13,882 nucleotides of DNA. Origin: CAYZQH01 sp050300015. GTDB taxonomy: Bacteria > Pseudomonadota > Gammaproteobacteria > Pseudomonadales > Cellvibrionaceae. Positions 1 to 9,069 of the stretch are shown here, one piece after another; positions within the stretch are counted from its first letter, which is position 1; each line of letters begins with the position of its first letter. The notes below the pieces were generated by a model. That model saw only the letters and a list, made by a program, of their open reading frames with translations. It was not told the DNA's origin and searched no databases. The stretch is taken from contig JBNKWZ010000017.1 of assembly GCA_050300015.1 (NCBI GenBank), positions 1-13,882 of the forward strand, in the 5' to 3' direction. The translations under genes were made by a program, and so were the position numbers.

Positions 1-87
1 ATCAAAAAAGCCACTAAAGAAAGGTGAGTCATTAAAGGATCGAGCTCGAAATGATTTGGAATTAATCAAATCAAATAAAGCACTCAT
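1..87 (-). CDS. possible start of an unrecognised gene cut by the left edge
   Basis: On the minus strand an ATG at 85-87 opens a frame that stays open for 29 codons to the window edge (begins MSALFDLINSKSF; rich in Phe, Ser and Asn). The same frame continues upstream to a TAA at 130-132, and a TTG at 109-111 lies four bases after an AAGGA, so that start is also possible. No Shine-Dalgarno precedes the ATG itself. It lies in the direction of the big operon, about 160 bases past its last stop codon, so it could be a sixth gene. I do not recognise the family, and 29 codons are too few to rule out chance. Confidence 0.22.
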   Translation of the reverse strand, partial: MSALFDLINSKSFRARSFNDSPFFSGFFD

Positions 88-250
88 ACGATCGTTTTTT
101 CGAGAACCCAATGTATCCTTCGCTGCGGCTTAGGTAGTAAATTCTGATTTACACCCGTAAACTGCGCTTCTCGATACACTCGGGGCTTGCTCGCACAAAA
201 TCTCAATTTTGGAGATAGCTTCTAAGGCTGCCGAATATACTAGGCTAGTC
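88..250. other. intergenic region after the operon, with small hairpins
   Basis: This stretch contains overlapping small inverted repeats: GTAAAT (137-142) pairs with ATTTAC (147-152) around a TCTG loop, and TTTAC (148-152) also pairs with GTAAA (157-161) around ACCC, so two mutually exclusive hairpins are possible. ACTAG-G-CTAGT (239-249) sits just beyond the ATPase stop codon. None has the G+C stem plus T-run of a rho-independent terminator, so I cannot place the end of the operon transcript here. Confidence 0.35.
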
Positions 251-3200
251 TTAATCGTTGCGCCGCCGAGAGCTCTCACTGTTTTCAAGCGCCTGTTCTT
301 CGTCGAATTGCCGCTGTATTTTGGCTTCTATATCCATCAAATGCTTCGATACTTCCTTCATTTTGTAATGGGTTCTCAAATCGATCTCTAGTTTTTTATC
401 CATACTTTTTACAATAGGAAATAAACTATGCTCTATCGCGTCTACTAACGTTTTGAGCAACTGGTCCAGACCGGGAACCGGTTGATTGACTACCTGAACA
501 TTGGGTGGCGCTTGGGTGGCCAATTTTTTTAACACGCGCTCAATGCTCTGTATAGATTTCTGCATCACTTCCGTCGTATTCGACACAATAGGCGTAGCCT
601 GACAAGGGGCGAGGCCTGCATCCTGAGTCACTTTAAAAGTTTTAACGGCATCAACCAACTCATAGAGTTGCGAGGCAATTTTTTCTCCGATTGACGCGTC
701 CTCTCCACCAGTGGACTGGGCCTTTTGATAAGCCTTTTTGATGTCCTGCCAACGCTGACGCTGGCTCTCACTTTGAATGCCACGCAGCTCTGCCAGTTTT
801 AATAGGTTCTCTTCAGCCCCTTGAGTCAAAAGCTGCGCCTCTCCTTGATAGTGATCGCTAATCAACTGATTCAGTTCCTCGTCGTTCATAATAGGTGAAA
901 CTTTCTCCGCCATCTTATTCATATTTCGGTAACTGCCTTGTAATTTAAAGGGGGGTTCAGTGCGATATTGATCAGCCTGAGCAGAGGATGCAATGTACTG
1001 GCGGTTGACTTTTAAAATGGTATCGCGCACGACGAAGAGCTTACGCAGGATATCCACCACTTCATTAGCCTCCGTCGCACTGTATTGGTAGCTAAACTCT
1101 GTCGCCGGAATATTATCGCCCTTCGCTATTTTCACAAAACGATAAAAATCGTCAATATCCCGCGTCGCCAAAGGTGCCAATACTGAATTCGATGTCAGAG
1201 TATTCTCTAAATAGCTCAGCTCGAAAATCTCTTCAGACCCACCAAGAACATCACCTAAATTATAGATGTCGGCGCGATTGGCTAGCATATCGGGAATTTT
1301 AAAAACCTCGCCAGACTCTGTATAAGGGTTTCCAGCCATGACCACACAAAACTTCTTACCTCGCATATCATAAGTTTTAGTCTGACCGTTCCATACGCCT
1401 TCTATCCGTCGGGTACCATCACATAAGGAAATAAATTTTTGAAGAAATTCGGGGTGTGTATGCTGTATATCATCCAAATACAACATCACATTGCTTCCCA
1501 TCTCGAATGCTAAGTTTAATTTGTTGAGTTCCTGTTTCGCAGTGGCATTCGGTGCGCGTTCAGGGTCTAACGAATGGACATCATGGCCTAATGAAGGGCA
1601 ATTAATCTTCATAAAAATGAGGCCCAGTTTACTGGCCACATACTCCATAAGTGTGGTTTTACCGTAGCCAGGAGGTGAAATCATCATCAATAGGCCCATC
1701 AAATCTGATCGCTTGGCGTCACCCACAGTACCCATTTGCTTTGCTAGGTTATCGCCAATAATGGGTAGATAGTACTCATTAATCAATCGATTACGCACAA
1801 ATGAACTTAGTGGCCGAGCAACAAATTCGTGTAACCGCAAGTTTTGCCTCTCGCATTTCAACACCTGCGTCCTAACGTCAAGGAACATTTGGAAATGAGG
1901 TATAAAAACGTTTTTATGTCGCTCGATTCTTTCAAGATATTCATCTAGCGAGAATTGCAGCGCTTGATTGACGATTGAAGAATGCTGCCCAAGCAGTCCC
2001 TCAATTTTGACTTCTAAATCTGTCTCCGTAAAACGGCGATCGATTCTTTCATCACTGTTAATCAGTGCGACGGCTTCTGGAATGTAGCGATGCAAATGAT
2101 CAAGGGATTTTTCTCTGATCATTGCCTCTACCCAGGCGTATGACAGATGCCAACGCTCAGATGGCCAGCCTAACATTTTATCTAATGAGGTTTTAAAGCG
2201 TCGCCATGAGCTGTCGTCCAGTGAGCGGTGCAATTCATCTGCGAGGATTTGACCATATTTACTAACGATAAAAGCGGGATGATCCCGCCCCAACTCTTGT
2301 ACTAGATAGTCAGCTGCACGCACGAGATATAATGATTCGATACCCAGTGGGTGTATTTCCGTGAACTCTTCCATTGCAGAAAGGACTTCTTTGGCCAATA
2401 GGTCAGCAGCTTGTGTACTTGCAAAAGCACCCCGCATTTGTAATGCAGACTGAGCTCTTTCTTGCCACGTTTCATAGCTGACTCTAAGTTTTTTTAACTG
2501 CTGCCCAATTTGACCAATGTTCGCCCAAAACACCTGAGCAAACCCCCGACTCAACGGATCGAAATACAAAAGATCCGCACTTTCTAGCGTCGGCACCAAT
2601 ACCTGTAAAATCCGCGCGGCATCGTGGTCGTGAATACCCCTCTCATAACCTTCCTTGTATCTCGGCGTTGTAAACTCCCGAATCAACGGAAGCAGTAGGT
2701 CTTCGTCCTGCAACGCCTGTTTAAGCGCATCTAATGTCAAACCATCTCGCTGTTGTTTTGCACCATTCAGTATTAATGCGGCAAGGTACTCTGCCCGATA
2801 TACCGTTTCACTTTCTGATTCATAGGAGACATCCCAATATTCCTGTAGTGCCTGGAGACGATCATCAGATGCAGCCTGGAAAAAATCAGTTCCCGTCAGA
2901 TGTAGGTACATATGCCCGTTGCGCGGGATCAGCGTCAAATCTAACTCTTGCCGGTTAACGCTAAAACGATGACGCGGACCCAATTTAATGACGGCACCGT
3001 CGCCATCATATAAGTCTACTTTATCGCGCAGGGCTCTGACAGCTTGGTCGCGTATGGCTTTCAACTTGGCTTCTAGATCGTCGGCCTTTACCGCATTGTC
3101 TAAAACACGCAACTGATTACAAAAGTCTTGTACTTTACTTACGAGTGCATCAGATGCGTAGAAGCTATTAAGTTCGTCTTGCGTAGTAAACTTCAACGTT

Positions 3201-5569
3201 CGCTTTTCTATACTTTTTAGAATTCGTCCCCCTGCATCCATCAAGTTTTGTGACTTTCGATGTCGAACTTCTAGTAATTTTTGCTTGTGCCCCTCGAACG
3301 CGTCATGAATTTCTTCACGCTTAGCCAGTATGTCACTCAGAAATTGATCTAAATGGGAAAATTGCCCCTCGATATCCTCTAGTTGTACCAATAATCTGGA
3401 AAGCTGCTCGTCGCAGTCTTCAGGTTCACGACAAAGACTCAAAGCATTGGTAACGCTTTGAGTAAAAAATTTGAACTGTGCCGAGAACTGGGCGACAGAC
3501 TCTTTTGAAGACAGCTCACTAATGCGATGTGTGGCTTTTGCCTTGACTTGATTCAACTTCGCATAGATTTCTGAAACATCATCAACAATTCGGGTTCGTA
3601 TGGTCGAATCTTGAATCTGGATCCCGGTAAGAAGTTCAGACAACAAGTCTAAGCCCTTGGTGTTGTTCTCGACTTTCTCCAGTGATTGATCAAGTTCAAC
3701 TACCGTTTTTGAACTTTCAATTTCCGACAGTAACGTTTCTACTGTGTGATGATACGGCGTCAGCGACTGTTCGCCACTTAGAAACTCTACCGTCTTGTAA
3801 TTGATGCCATCTTGCAATTCAATGACGCTTTTATCAATGGATTCTAATGCCTCTGTGTCGATATAGCGTTGCTCTTTTGCTGAGCGAATTTTGCCCCGTT
3901 GCTGACGTATAGAATCAAGCACATTAATAAAATCTGATGCACTTTCCCACGATTGGGTTCGCACTGTACTTTGTAGGGCCTCAAATTGGCTCTTGATTTC
4001 CTGAACGCGTAATTTTGACTGTTGACGAATACTCTCGACTTTAGCAAATTCATCTATTGCAAGCTCGGAAGTTTCAGAGATCCCACTCAATAGCGCACGC
4101 ATATCCTGGGTGACGTCTTCGCCTACCCAATAGTGGTCATCAAATACTTTTAACGCTTGCTTGCTCAGATCTTCATAAAGCCTTACAGATATCCCCTGAC
4201 GATCAATCGCAGTACAGATAGAGTACAAATCAGATATTCCACGCACCAGCTCTCTATTACCAATCTTACCTAAATATGATTTACTCTCTGGAGTAGATGC
4301 AGCGTGTTCGTCCGAATAGAAGGGCGTAACCCACATTTGCATAGGATGCACACGTGTGGGCTCGTCCACCGCCACAAAAATAATGATCGTGCCATCATCC
4401 GCCAACGCGAATCCGTCACCATACATTGGGTTTTGAAGTTTGCGTGTGATTAAATTGTATGCAAGCAGGCCTACGATACCTTTTACAGGCTCATAGAAAA
4501 CATACAGAACGTCCTCTCCATTGGGAGAACGCACACTCTTTAAAAAGTGCATACCCTGCACTTGATCATCAAACGTCTTATATTGCCCATCTTGTAAATA
4601 GTAACCACCTGGGAACACAACACCATGATCCTCTGGCAATTGAACACACGAAGTGCCTATCGCATCCACTCTTTGGACTTGCTCAGTCACGCGGTTATAA
4701 ATGAGATAACGCCAATCCGACTCTTGGTAAGGAAGGATTTTAAGCAATATTAAATCACCGATAGCCGCGTAGAAAAACTCGGCGTCATCAATAGATTGGG
4801 TACCTACTTCAACTGGCTCATCATAAATACCCAGGCCACTATCGGTATTGTTTTCTATCTTGATGGTTAGATCACCACCAACGGTTTCAACAAACAGTTC
4901 ATCAAGAATATTGATATGGGGATATTTTCCATTCACCACCTGATCACGGCCGACCTTCAGCCACTCAAAATCATACGCGGGCGGTGGGTCTAAATCTCGC
5001 TCTCCACGATTATCGATATACTGAACATCTTGACCATCTGAAGATACCGCCCATCGAAACACTCGTTTATCTTCTATGCGCTCGCCAATCTGAAAAGCGG
5101 CAAGTAACTTACTGTCTCGAAGCGTCAGCTGCAAAAGTTTTGTGTTTTTGTAGTATCGGTATAGCTCGCTAAAATCATTTACAAATTTCGGGTCTTTTAG
5201 GAATGTAGCAGACAAGTCTTGCTCAATGACCTCAGGGTCACCTTCTCGCCCAGCAATCTTGAAAACTGAAAAAACATCTTCGACTTGGGTTTCTTTACGA
5301 AGACCAATAAAAACGTTGTAACCAAAAACGAGATTGTCGCCCACTTGAACAATATCTCGCGGTATACAGTTATTCTCTGTGCGCACTCGAAAACGCGCTG
5401 AAACCTTGAGCTGAGAATCGCCAAATTCTTCTTGGCGCAAGTCGTTAAGACCATCCACCTGATCTTTAAGCAGCCGCCCATAATCAGTCAAACGCTTTTT
5501 TATAATGTCGTAGGCGCCGCCTTCTGCAACCGCTTGCTCAACAATATCAGCACTGTCATTGGCACTCAT
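251..5569 (-). CDS. giant AAA+ ATPase of the 'DNA repair ATPase' / DUF3686 family
   Basis: A 1772-residue protein and the last clear gene of the operon. The ATG at 5567-5569 is preferred over the in-frame TTG six codons upstream because AAGGA lies 7 bases before it. Order of regions: a beta-rich N-terminal part (about 1-480) matching what I recall as DUF3686; a long coiled-coil stretch (about 490-855); a short beta segment (about 860-905); further helices; an AAA+ core (about 1260-1470); and a charged helical tail. In the core I see Walker A SPPGYGKTT (Lys1304), Walker B LYLDDIQ (Asp1366-Asp1367), a sensor-1-like AGNP (Asn1414) and a putative arginine finger in MLANRAD (Arg1432). No membrane segment or signal peptide is visible, so it is probably cytoplasmic and may be recruited to the membrane by its operon partners. 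The 'DNA repair' label is inherited and unsupported; the PspA/flotillin neighbours suggest membrane-complex remodelling. ATPase activity is well supported, substrate unknown. Confidence 0.9.
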   Translation of the reverse strand: MSANDSADIVEQAVAEGGAYDIIKKRLTDYGRLLKDQVDGLNDLRQEEFGDSQLKVSARFRVRTENNCIPRDIVQVGDNLVFGYNVFIGLRKETQVEDVFSVFKIAGREGDPEVIEQDLSATFLKDPKFVNDFSELYRYYKNTKLLQLTLRDSKLLAAFQIGERIEDKRVFRWAVSSDGQDVQYIDNRGERDLDPPPAYDFEWLKVGRDQVVNGKYPHINILDELFVETVGGDLTIKIENNTDSGLGIYDEPVEVGTQSIDDAEFFYAAIGDLILLKILPYQESDWRYLIYNRVTEQVQRVDAIGTSCVQLPEDHGVVFPGGYYLQDGQYKTFDDQVQGMHFLKSVRSPNGEDVLYVFYEPVKGIVGLLAYNLITRKLQNPMYGDGFALADDGTIIIFVAVDEPTRVHPMQMWVTPFYSDEHAASTPESKSYLGKIGNRELVRGISDLYSICTAIDRQGISVRLYEDLSKQALKVFDDHYWVGEDVTQDMRALLSGISETSELAIDEFAKVESIRQQSKLRVQEIKSQFEALQSTVRTQSWESASDFINVLDSIRQQRGKIRSAKEQRYIDTEALESIDKSVIELQDGINYKTVEFLSGEQSLTPYHHTVETLLSEIESSKTVVELDQSLEKVENNTKGLDLLSELLTGIQIQDSTIRTRIVDDVSEIYAKLNQVKAKATHRISELSSKESVAQFSAQFKFFTQSVTNALSLCREPEDCDEQLSRLLVQLEDIEGQFSHLDQFLSDILAKREEIHDAFEGHKQKLLEVRHRKSQNLMDAGGRILKSIEKRTLKFTTQDELNSFYASDALVSKVQDFCNQLRVLDNAVKADDLEAKLKAIRDQAVRALRDKVDLYDGDGAVIKLGPRHRFSVNRQELDLTLIPRNGHMYLHLTGTDFFQAASDDRLQALQEYWDVSYESESETVYRAEYLAALILNGAKQQRDGLTLDALKQALQDEDLLLPLIREFTTPRYKEGYERGIHDHDAARILQVLVPTLESADLLYFDPLSRGFAQVFWANIGQIGQQLKKLRVSYETWQERAQSALQMRGAFASTQAADLLAKEVLSAMEEFTEIHPLGIESLYLVRAADYLVQELGRDHPAFIVSKYGQILADELHRSLDDSSWRRFKTSLDKMLGWPSERWHLSYAWVEAMIREKSLDHLHRYIPEAVALINSDERIDRRFTETDLEVKIEGLLGQHSSIVNQALQFSLDEYLERIERHKNVFIPHFQMFLDVRTQVLKCERQNLRLHEFVARPLSSFVRNRLINEYYLPIIGDNLAKQMGTVGDAKRSDLMGLLMMISPPGYGKTTLMEYVASKLGLIFMKINCPSLGHDVHSLDPERAPNATAKQELNKLNLAFEMGSNVMLYLDDIQHTHPEFLQKFISLCDGTRRIEGVWNGQTKTYDMRGKKFCVVMAGNPYTESGEVFKIPDMLANRADIYNLGDVLGGSEEIFELSYLENTLTSNSVLAPLATRDIDDFYRFVKIAKGDNIPATEFSYQYSATEANEVVDILRKLFVVRDTILKVNRQYIASSAQADQYRTEPPFKLQGSYRNMNKMAEKVSPIMNDEELNQLISDHYQGEAQLLTQGAEENLLKLAELRGIQSESQRQRWQDIKKAYQKAQSTGGEDASIGEKIASQLYELVDAVKTFKVTQDAGLAPCQATPIVSNTTEVMQKSIQSIERVLKKLATQAPPNVQVVNQPVPGLDQLLKTLVDAIEHSLFPIVKSMDKKLEIDLRTHYKMKEVSKHLMDIEAKIQRQFDEEQALENSESSRRRND

Positions 5570-5608
5570 TTCGCCGTCCTTATCCAAACCTCGTCAAATG
5601 GGAAGAGC

Positions 5609-5626
5609 GGCCCCACACAGGGGGCC
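5609..5626 (-). promoter_or_regulatory. G+C-rich hairpin between flotillin and ATPase genes
   Basis: GGCCCC (5609-5614) and GGGGCC (5621-5626) form a perfect 6-bp stem around a 6-base loop, in the 63-base gap between the flotillin stop and the ATPase start. In the minus-strand transcript the stem is followed by GCTCTTCCC rather than a U-run, so it is not a standard terminator. It could act as a partial terminator or as a block to 3' exonucleases, lowering the giant ATPase relative to flotillin. That role is inference. Confidence 0.45.
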
Positions 5627-5632
5627 AATGCA

Positions 5633-7585
5633 TTACTGTAACTCTTGATCCTTTGGCTTTTTGTTATTGGCCAAGGCCAAAACACCTTCCAATATATTGG
5701 ATATGGTACTGCTTTTTGATGCTAGGCCATCTACGGCTTTACCTATGGATAACGACTTGGCAAAGTTATCAAAGAAGTGTTCTTCCCCTCCCACGATATC
5801 GATTTTAGCCTTCGCCAGTGCCGTAGCCAGAACCTCTGCATTCTCTTTGGCAATCTCTTTACCTGCATCGATCGATGCCATAGCCTCTTTCAATGCCGTC
5901 TCCAACGACATCCTAAATTCCTCATGTGATCGAGCTTGATCTGTCATATTCCCCATCGCCGTAAACTTATCGACCAAACCATCTGCTTCGGCCTTAAATT
6001 TCTCACGAATGACTTCAGCCTCGGCAAGCCCGGTTTCCCTCGTAGCTTTTGCCTGAGAAGTACCGCGCAGGGCAATCACATCCGCTTCAGCGGTACCTGT
6101 TTGCGCCACAACAGAGGCCTCAGCTTCACCTTTCGCACTGATAACGGCAGCCTCAGCACGCCCTTCTTTCTCGCTGGCATCTGCCATCGCTTCTTTGATT
6201 TTCGCATCCGCCAGGCCGGGTGCTGCACGCTCAGCCTGTACACCTTCGGCAAGCTTCTTCTTAGCGTCCGCCTCTTTCGCCGATGCCTCTAGATTAGCCT
6301 GGGCTAAGGTTGTTATTTCCACTGCCTTGTGTTTTGCAGACAGCTCTTCAGCCTCTGCACTCTTCACTTGCTTAACCTTTTCTTCTTCCGCTTTTGCTTC
6401 CGCATCCAGAACTTGTATTTGTTTCTTGCGGTCTGCTTCGGAGACCTCTCTAACTTCCTTAATTTTCTCCTCTTCTATGGCAACTGTTTTATCCACTGCC
6501 ACGCGCTCACGAATAACGTTGGCAATCTCTTTGCGTTCGACTTCAATCGCCTTCTCGGCGGCAATCTTCTGTATCTCAACTTCTCTTTCTCTAGATACAA
6601 TTTCTAAATCCCGCGCGCGAGTCACCTTCTCTTTTTCTATAACGACGGCTCGAGCTCTATTTTGTTCAGCAACTTCAACTTCACGCTTTTGATTCTCTGT
6701 TTGAACCTGTAGATCTTGCTCAACCATAATGGTAGAAAGTTCAGCCTTCTTCCGTTCTTCCTCTTGGACCTTAACGGTTTCTGCGCTTTCTCGAGCCTGA
6801 ATCGTTGCTATCTCACGTGCCTGTCGGGCTTCGGCATCTTTTTGTTGACGCTCAAGCTCCAGCATAGCCTCAACGGTTTCTACATTTTTCTTCTTGATCG
6901 CAAGCTCTTCGTCTCGCTCAAAAATATTGGTTCGTATATTTTGAGCTGCAGTGAGCTCTGTGATTTTACGTATACCTTCAGCATCAAGGATATTGCTGGG
7001 GTCAAGCGAGGATTTTGGTGTTTGCTCAATATAGTCGATGGCCACGTCTTCTAGAACGTATCCATTCAAATCATTGCCAATCACCTGAATGATTTTGTCT
7101 CTAAATTGCTGACGATCTTCAAACAGCCTTACAAAATCAATTTGTTTACCGACGGTTTTAAGTGCCTCTGAAAATTTGGCATTAAAAAGCTCATTTACCG
7201 CTGCCTTATCGCTTGCGCGAGTGGCTCCAAGTGATTTTGCCACCTTCAGCACATCTTCTGGGGTTTCGTTCACCCGCAAGTAGAATGCAACAGTGATGTC
7301 GGCACGCATATTGTCCGCGCAGATCAGCCCATCTTTACCTCTCCGATCAACCTCCAATGTGATCAGCGATATGCGCATTAATTCTTTTTTGTGGATCACT
7401 GGTAAGATCCACGTTCCAGTGAAGAAAACCTTCGGCACCGGCTTGAGGTCATTTTTTATCAACGCGACCCCTTGCTCAACCTTGACATAGAATGCCTTAA
7501 ATAGCGCCATAACTCCCACAACAAACAGGAATAATAAACCCACTCCGATAATCAATACCATAAACAATGGAAGATGATCCGGCAT
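5633..7585 (-). CDS. yqiK: flotillin-family SPFH/band 7 membrane protein (YqiK-like)
   Basis: A 650-residue flotillin. An N-terminal membrane helix (about 6-28) is followed by an SPFH/band 7 domain (about 31-190) that includes DVAIDYIEQTP (180-190) and then NILDAEGIRKITELTAAQN, typical of the YqiK branch. From about 205 to 540 there is a long Ala/Glu/Lys-rich heptad coiled coil, as in other flotillins, where it drives oligomerisation. The C-terminal 100 residues are again helical. The length is close to what I expect for prokaryotic flotillins of this type, somewhat larger than E. coli YqiK. The start is firm: AAAGGAG lies 6 bases before the ATG. It follows the YqiJ-like gene by only 19 bases, the usual partner arrangement. 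It should form inner-membrane microdomain scaffolds; a link to envelope stress is inferred from the PspA gene in the same operon. Confidence 0.93.
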   Translation of the reverse strand: MPDHLPLFMVLIIGVGLLFLFVVGVMALFKAFYVKVEQGVALIKNDLKPVPKVFFTGTWILPVIHKKELMRISLITLEVDRRGKDGLICADNMRADITVAFYLRVNETPEDVLKVAKSLGATRASDKAAVNELFNAKFSEALKTVGKQIDFVRLFEDRQQFRDKIIQVIGNDLNGYVLEDVAIDYIEQTPKSSLDPSNILDAEGIRKITELTAAQNIRTNIFERDEELAIKKKNVETVEAMLELERQQKDAEARQAREIATIQARESAETVKVQEEERKKAELSTIMVEQDLQVQTENQKREVEVAEQNRARAVVIEKEKVTRARDLEIVSREREVEIQKIAAEKAIEVERKEIANVIRERVAVDKTVAIEEEKIKEVREVSEADRKKQIQVLDAEAKAEEEKVKQVKSAEAEELSAKHKAVEITTLAQANLEASAKEADAKKKLAEGVQAERAAPGLADAKIKEAMADASEKEGRAEAAVISAKGEAEASVVAQTGTAEADVIALRGTSQAKATRETGLAEAEVIREKFKAEADGLVDKFTAMGNMTDQARSHEEFRMSLETALKEAMASIDAGKEIAKENAEVLATALAKAKIDIVGGEEHFFDNFAKSLSIGKAVDGLASKSSTISNILEGVLALANNKKPKDQELQ

Positions 7586-7604
7586 AACGAACTCCTTTTA
7601 ACGA

Positions 7605-8294
7605 TTAATTTTTAAATTCTGACTCTGATATAACTTTAAAACTGTTATTGCTTCTATCATATTCCAGTAAAACAACTCGGTCTCCGCGTTTAAACGTTTG
7701 GTCGTGATAAGACCGGACTTTTAAAATGAGACCCGCGCCACCATCTTCCAGGAAAGCCTCACCAAATACCTGAGTAACTTCACCGGTGCGCACTGTGGCT
7801 ACCTGCCCCAAAACTTGCGTCTGGTACTCCTGGTTAGTTGCTTTAAATACTGGACGCAGTGGCTTGATGATTCGCGCCGTAGCCCATGCACTGGCATATA
7901 ACGACAGTGCCAATGCTGCCAGTCCAACTCCAAACTTCAAAATAACACCCGGCACAATAGGGAACATGAAATAAACCATTAGAAAGCTCATCACCCAACC
8001 CATTAATGATATGAGTGAGATAACAATGGCTATGGGCACCCCATTTAAACCCAGCTTTAGCAGTAACCCCGACATGACATTGAGATTACTGAGCGCGTCA
8101 TTTTCAAACCCTACACCGTCACCTTCTAAGTCCGGGATATCAAAGTCGAGCACATCTATCTCAACGAGCCCCAGCACGGCCAACACCCAGTAAAATACAC
8201 AAAATATCAATACTGCACTAAAAATAACGGTAGGGAAGCTGGTCACTATTTGATAGAAACGATCCATTTGCGGGGTGAAAAATATCGCAAACAT
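7605..8294 (-). CDS. yqiJ: YqiJ-like inner-membrane protein with C-terminal OB fold
   Basis: A 229-residue protein with three predicted membrane helices (about 20-43, 86-110 and 112-138), an acidic loop between the first two (DVLDFDIPDLEGDG, about 47-60), and a soluble beta-rich C-terminal domain (about 157-223; VLGQVATVRT...GDRVVLLEYD) with the pattern of an NfeD/YqiJ OB fold. Proteins of this type are encoded beside flotillins and are thought to act with them in membrane microdomains. AAGGAG lies 6 bases before the ATG, so the start is firm. Its stop is 19 bases before the flotillin start. Upstream, the gap to the PspA gene is 73 bases and contains a hairpin. The exact biochemical role is unknown across the family. 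Confidence 0.9.
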   Translation of the reverse strand: MFAIFFTPQMDRFYQIVTSFPTVIFSAVLIFCVFYWVLAVLGLVEIDVLDFDIPDLEGDGVGFENDALSNLNVMSGLLLKLGLNGVPIAIVISLISLMGWVMSFLMVYFMFPIVPGVILKFGVGLAALALSLYASAWATARIIKPLRPVFKATNQEYQTQVLGQVATVRTGEVTQVFGEAFLEDGGAGLILKVRSYHDQTFKRGDRVVLLEYDRSNNSFKVISESEFKN

Positions 8295-8321
8295 GCTTGG
8301 CTCCTTATACTATTAACCCAA

Positions 8322-8352
8322 CAATTCAGTAGACCTCCTATCTATTGAATTG
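8322..8352 (-). promoter_or_regulatory. long hairpin with a Shine-Dalgarno sequence in its loop
   Basis: In the gap between the PspA-like and YqiJ-like genes, CAATTCA (8322-8328) plus TAGA (8330-8333) pair with TCTA (8341-8344) plus TGAATTG (8346-8352). That gives an 11-bp stem with one mismatch in the minus-strand transcript and a 7-base loop reading TAGGAGG. The loop is nearly a perfect anti-16S match, but only a two-codon reading frame follows (TTG TTG GGT TAA), so it does not start a gene. No U-run follows, so it is not a plain terminator. It may be an mRNA processing or stability element; that part is inference. Confidence 0.5.
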
Positions 8353-8367
8353 CGGTACAAATGACTC

Positions 8368-9060
8368 TTATTTGCTTTGCTTACCCTTTAGCCTTACCAG
8401 AACATCCTCAGCGTTACCATGAGAACTTTTAATGCCCGCGCTCACCAACTTTTCGTCCAGGTCACTTGTGATACTCTCATTGGCCAGCTCCTCCGCCGCT
8501 TTCATCTGGGCAGATCTTAATGCTTGCTTTTCTTTAATGCGCTCTAGTGACTCCATAGCAGTTTGCATTTTTGAATTCGACCCGCTGTGCCTTTGGGCGA
8601 CCGCCGCTTGTGCCCGCTGAACATTCTCCGTTGCCTTGACGGTATCAACTTGCTGTTTTAATCGCTTAATATTTTGTTCAGCTGATTTGATGGCCGATTT
8701 TAGCTTGTCGACGTTTTTCAAAAACCCCTCAGCCTGCTCTTTTTCCGACCCGAGCAACGCCTCTTGATCCGCAATTTTTTGGGCCAACTCTAACGCCAAG
8801 GCTTCCTCTCCTTTTTCGAGTGCAGCCATGGCATATTTTTCGTTTTCGGCAACACTCTTCTCTATTTGTGCGCATTTTTCTTCGGCCAATTTATGCTGCG
8901 CCATAATGGCCGCCAATGAATCCTTGGATTGTTTTAGCTCTGCCGACGCTTCGCGAACCTCTTGGTCGAGAATCCTTAACGCCTGAGTATCCACAATCAC
9001 CTCTCCGACTTCGTTCGCACCGCCCTTTAGAGCAGTGATCATTTTGGACCATACGTTCAT
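8368..9060 (-). CDS. yjfJ: PspA/IM30-family ESCRT-III-like protein (YjfJ-like)
   Basis: A 230-residue, almost wholly helical protein. The N-terminus (MNVWSKMITALKGGANEVGE) is a short amphipathic segment followed by a long coiled-coil hairpin (about 30-160) rich in Ala, Glu, Lys and Gln, then two more helices to residue 230. This is the PspA/IM30/Vipp1 layout, and size and sequence style match YjfJ. Family members are ESCRT-III homologues that polymerise on the inner face of the cytoplasmic membrane and protect it under stress. Two adjacent ATGs (9058-9060 and 9061-9063) are possible; AGGAG is 6 bases from the inner one and 3 from the outer, so the inner is preferred. The preceding gene's stop is only about 6-9 bases away, indicating translational coupling. 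No PspF/PspB/PspC-type regulators are present. Confidence 0.88.
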   Translation of the reverse strand: MNVWSKMITALKGGANEVGEVIVDTQALRILDQEVREASAELKQSKDSLAAIMAQHKLAEEKCAQIEKSVAENEKYAMAALEKGEEALALELAQKIADQEALLGSEKEQAEGFLKNVDKLKSAIKSAEQNIKRLKQQVDTVKATENVQRAQAAVAQRHSGSNSKMQTAMESLERIKEKQALRSAQMKAAEELANESITSDLDEKLVSAGIKSSHGNAEDVLVRLKGKQSK

Positions 9061-9069
9061 CATTAACTC

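Noticed and set aside
6195..6692. Plus-strand 165-codon reading frame inside the flotillin gene
   Set aside because: It lies antisense to the Ala/Glu-rich coiled coil; the Ser/Ala/Phe composition is an artefact of that codon use and there is no ribosome binding site.
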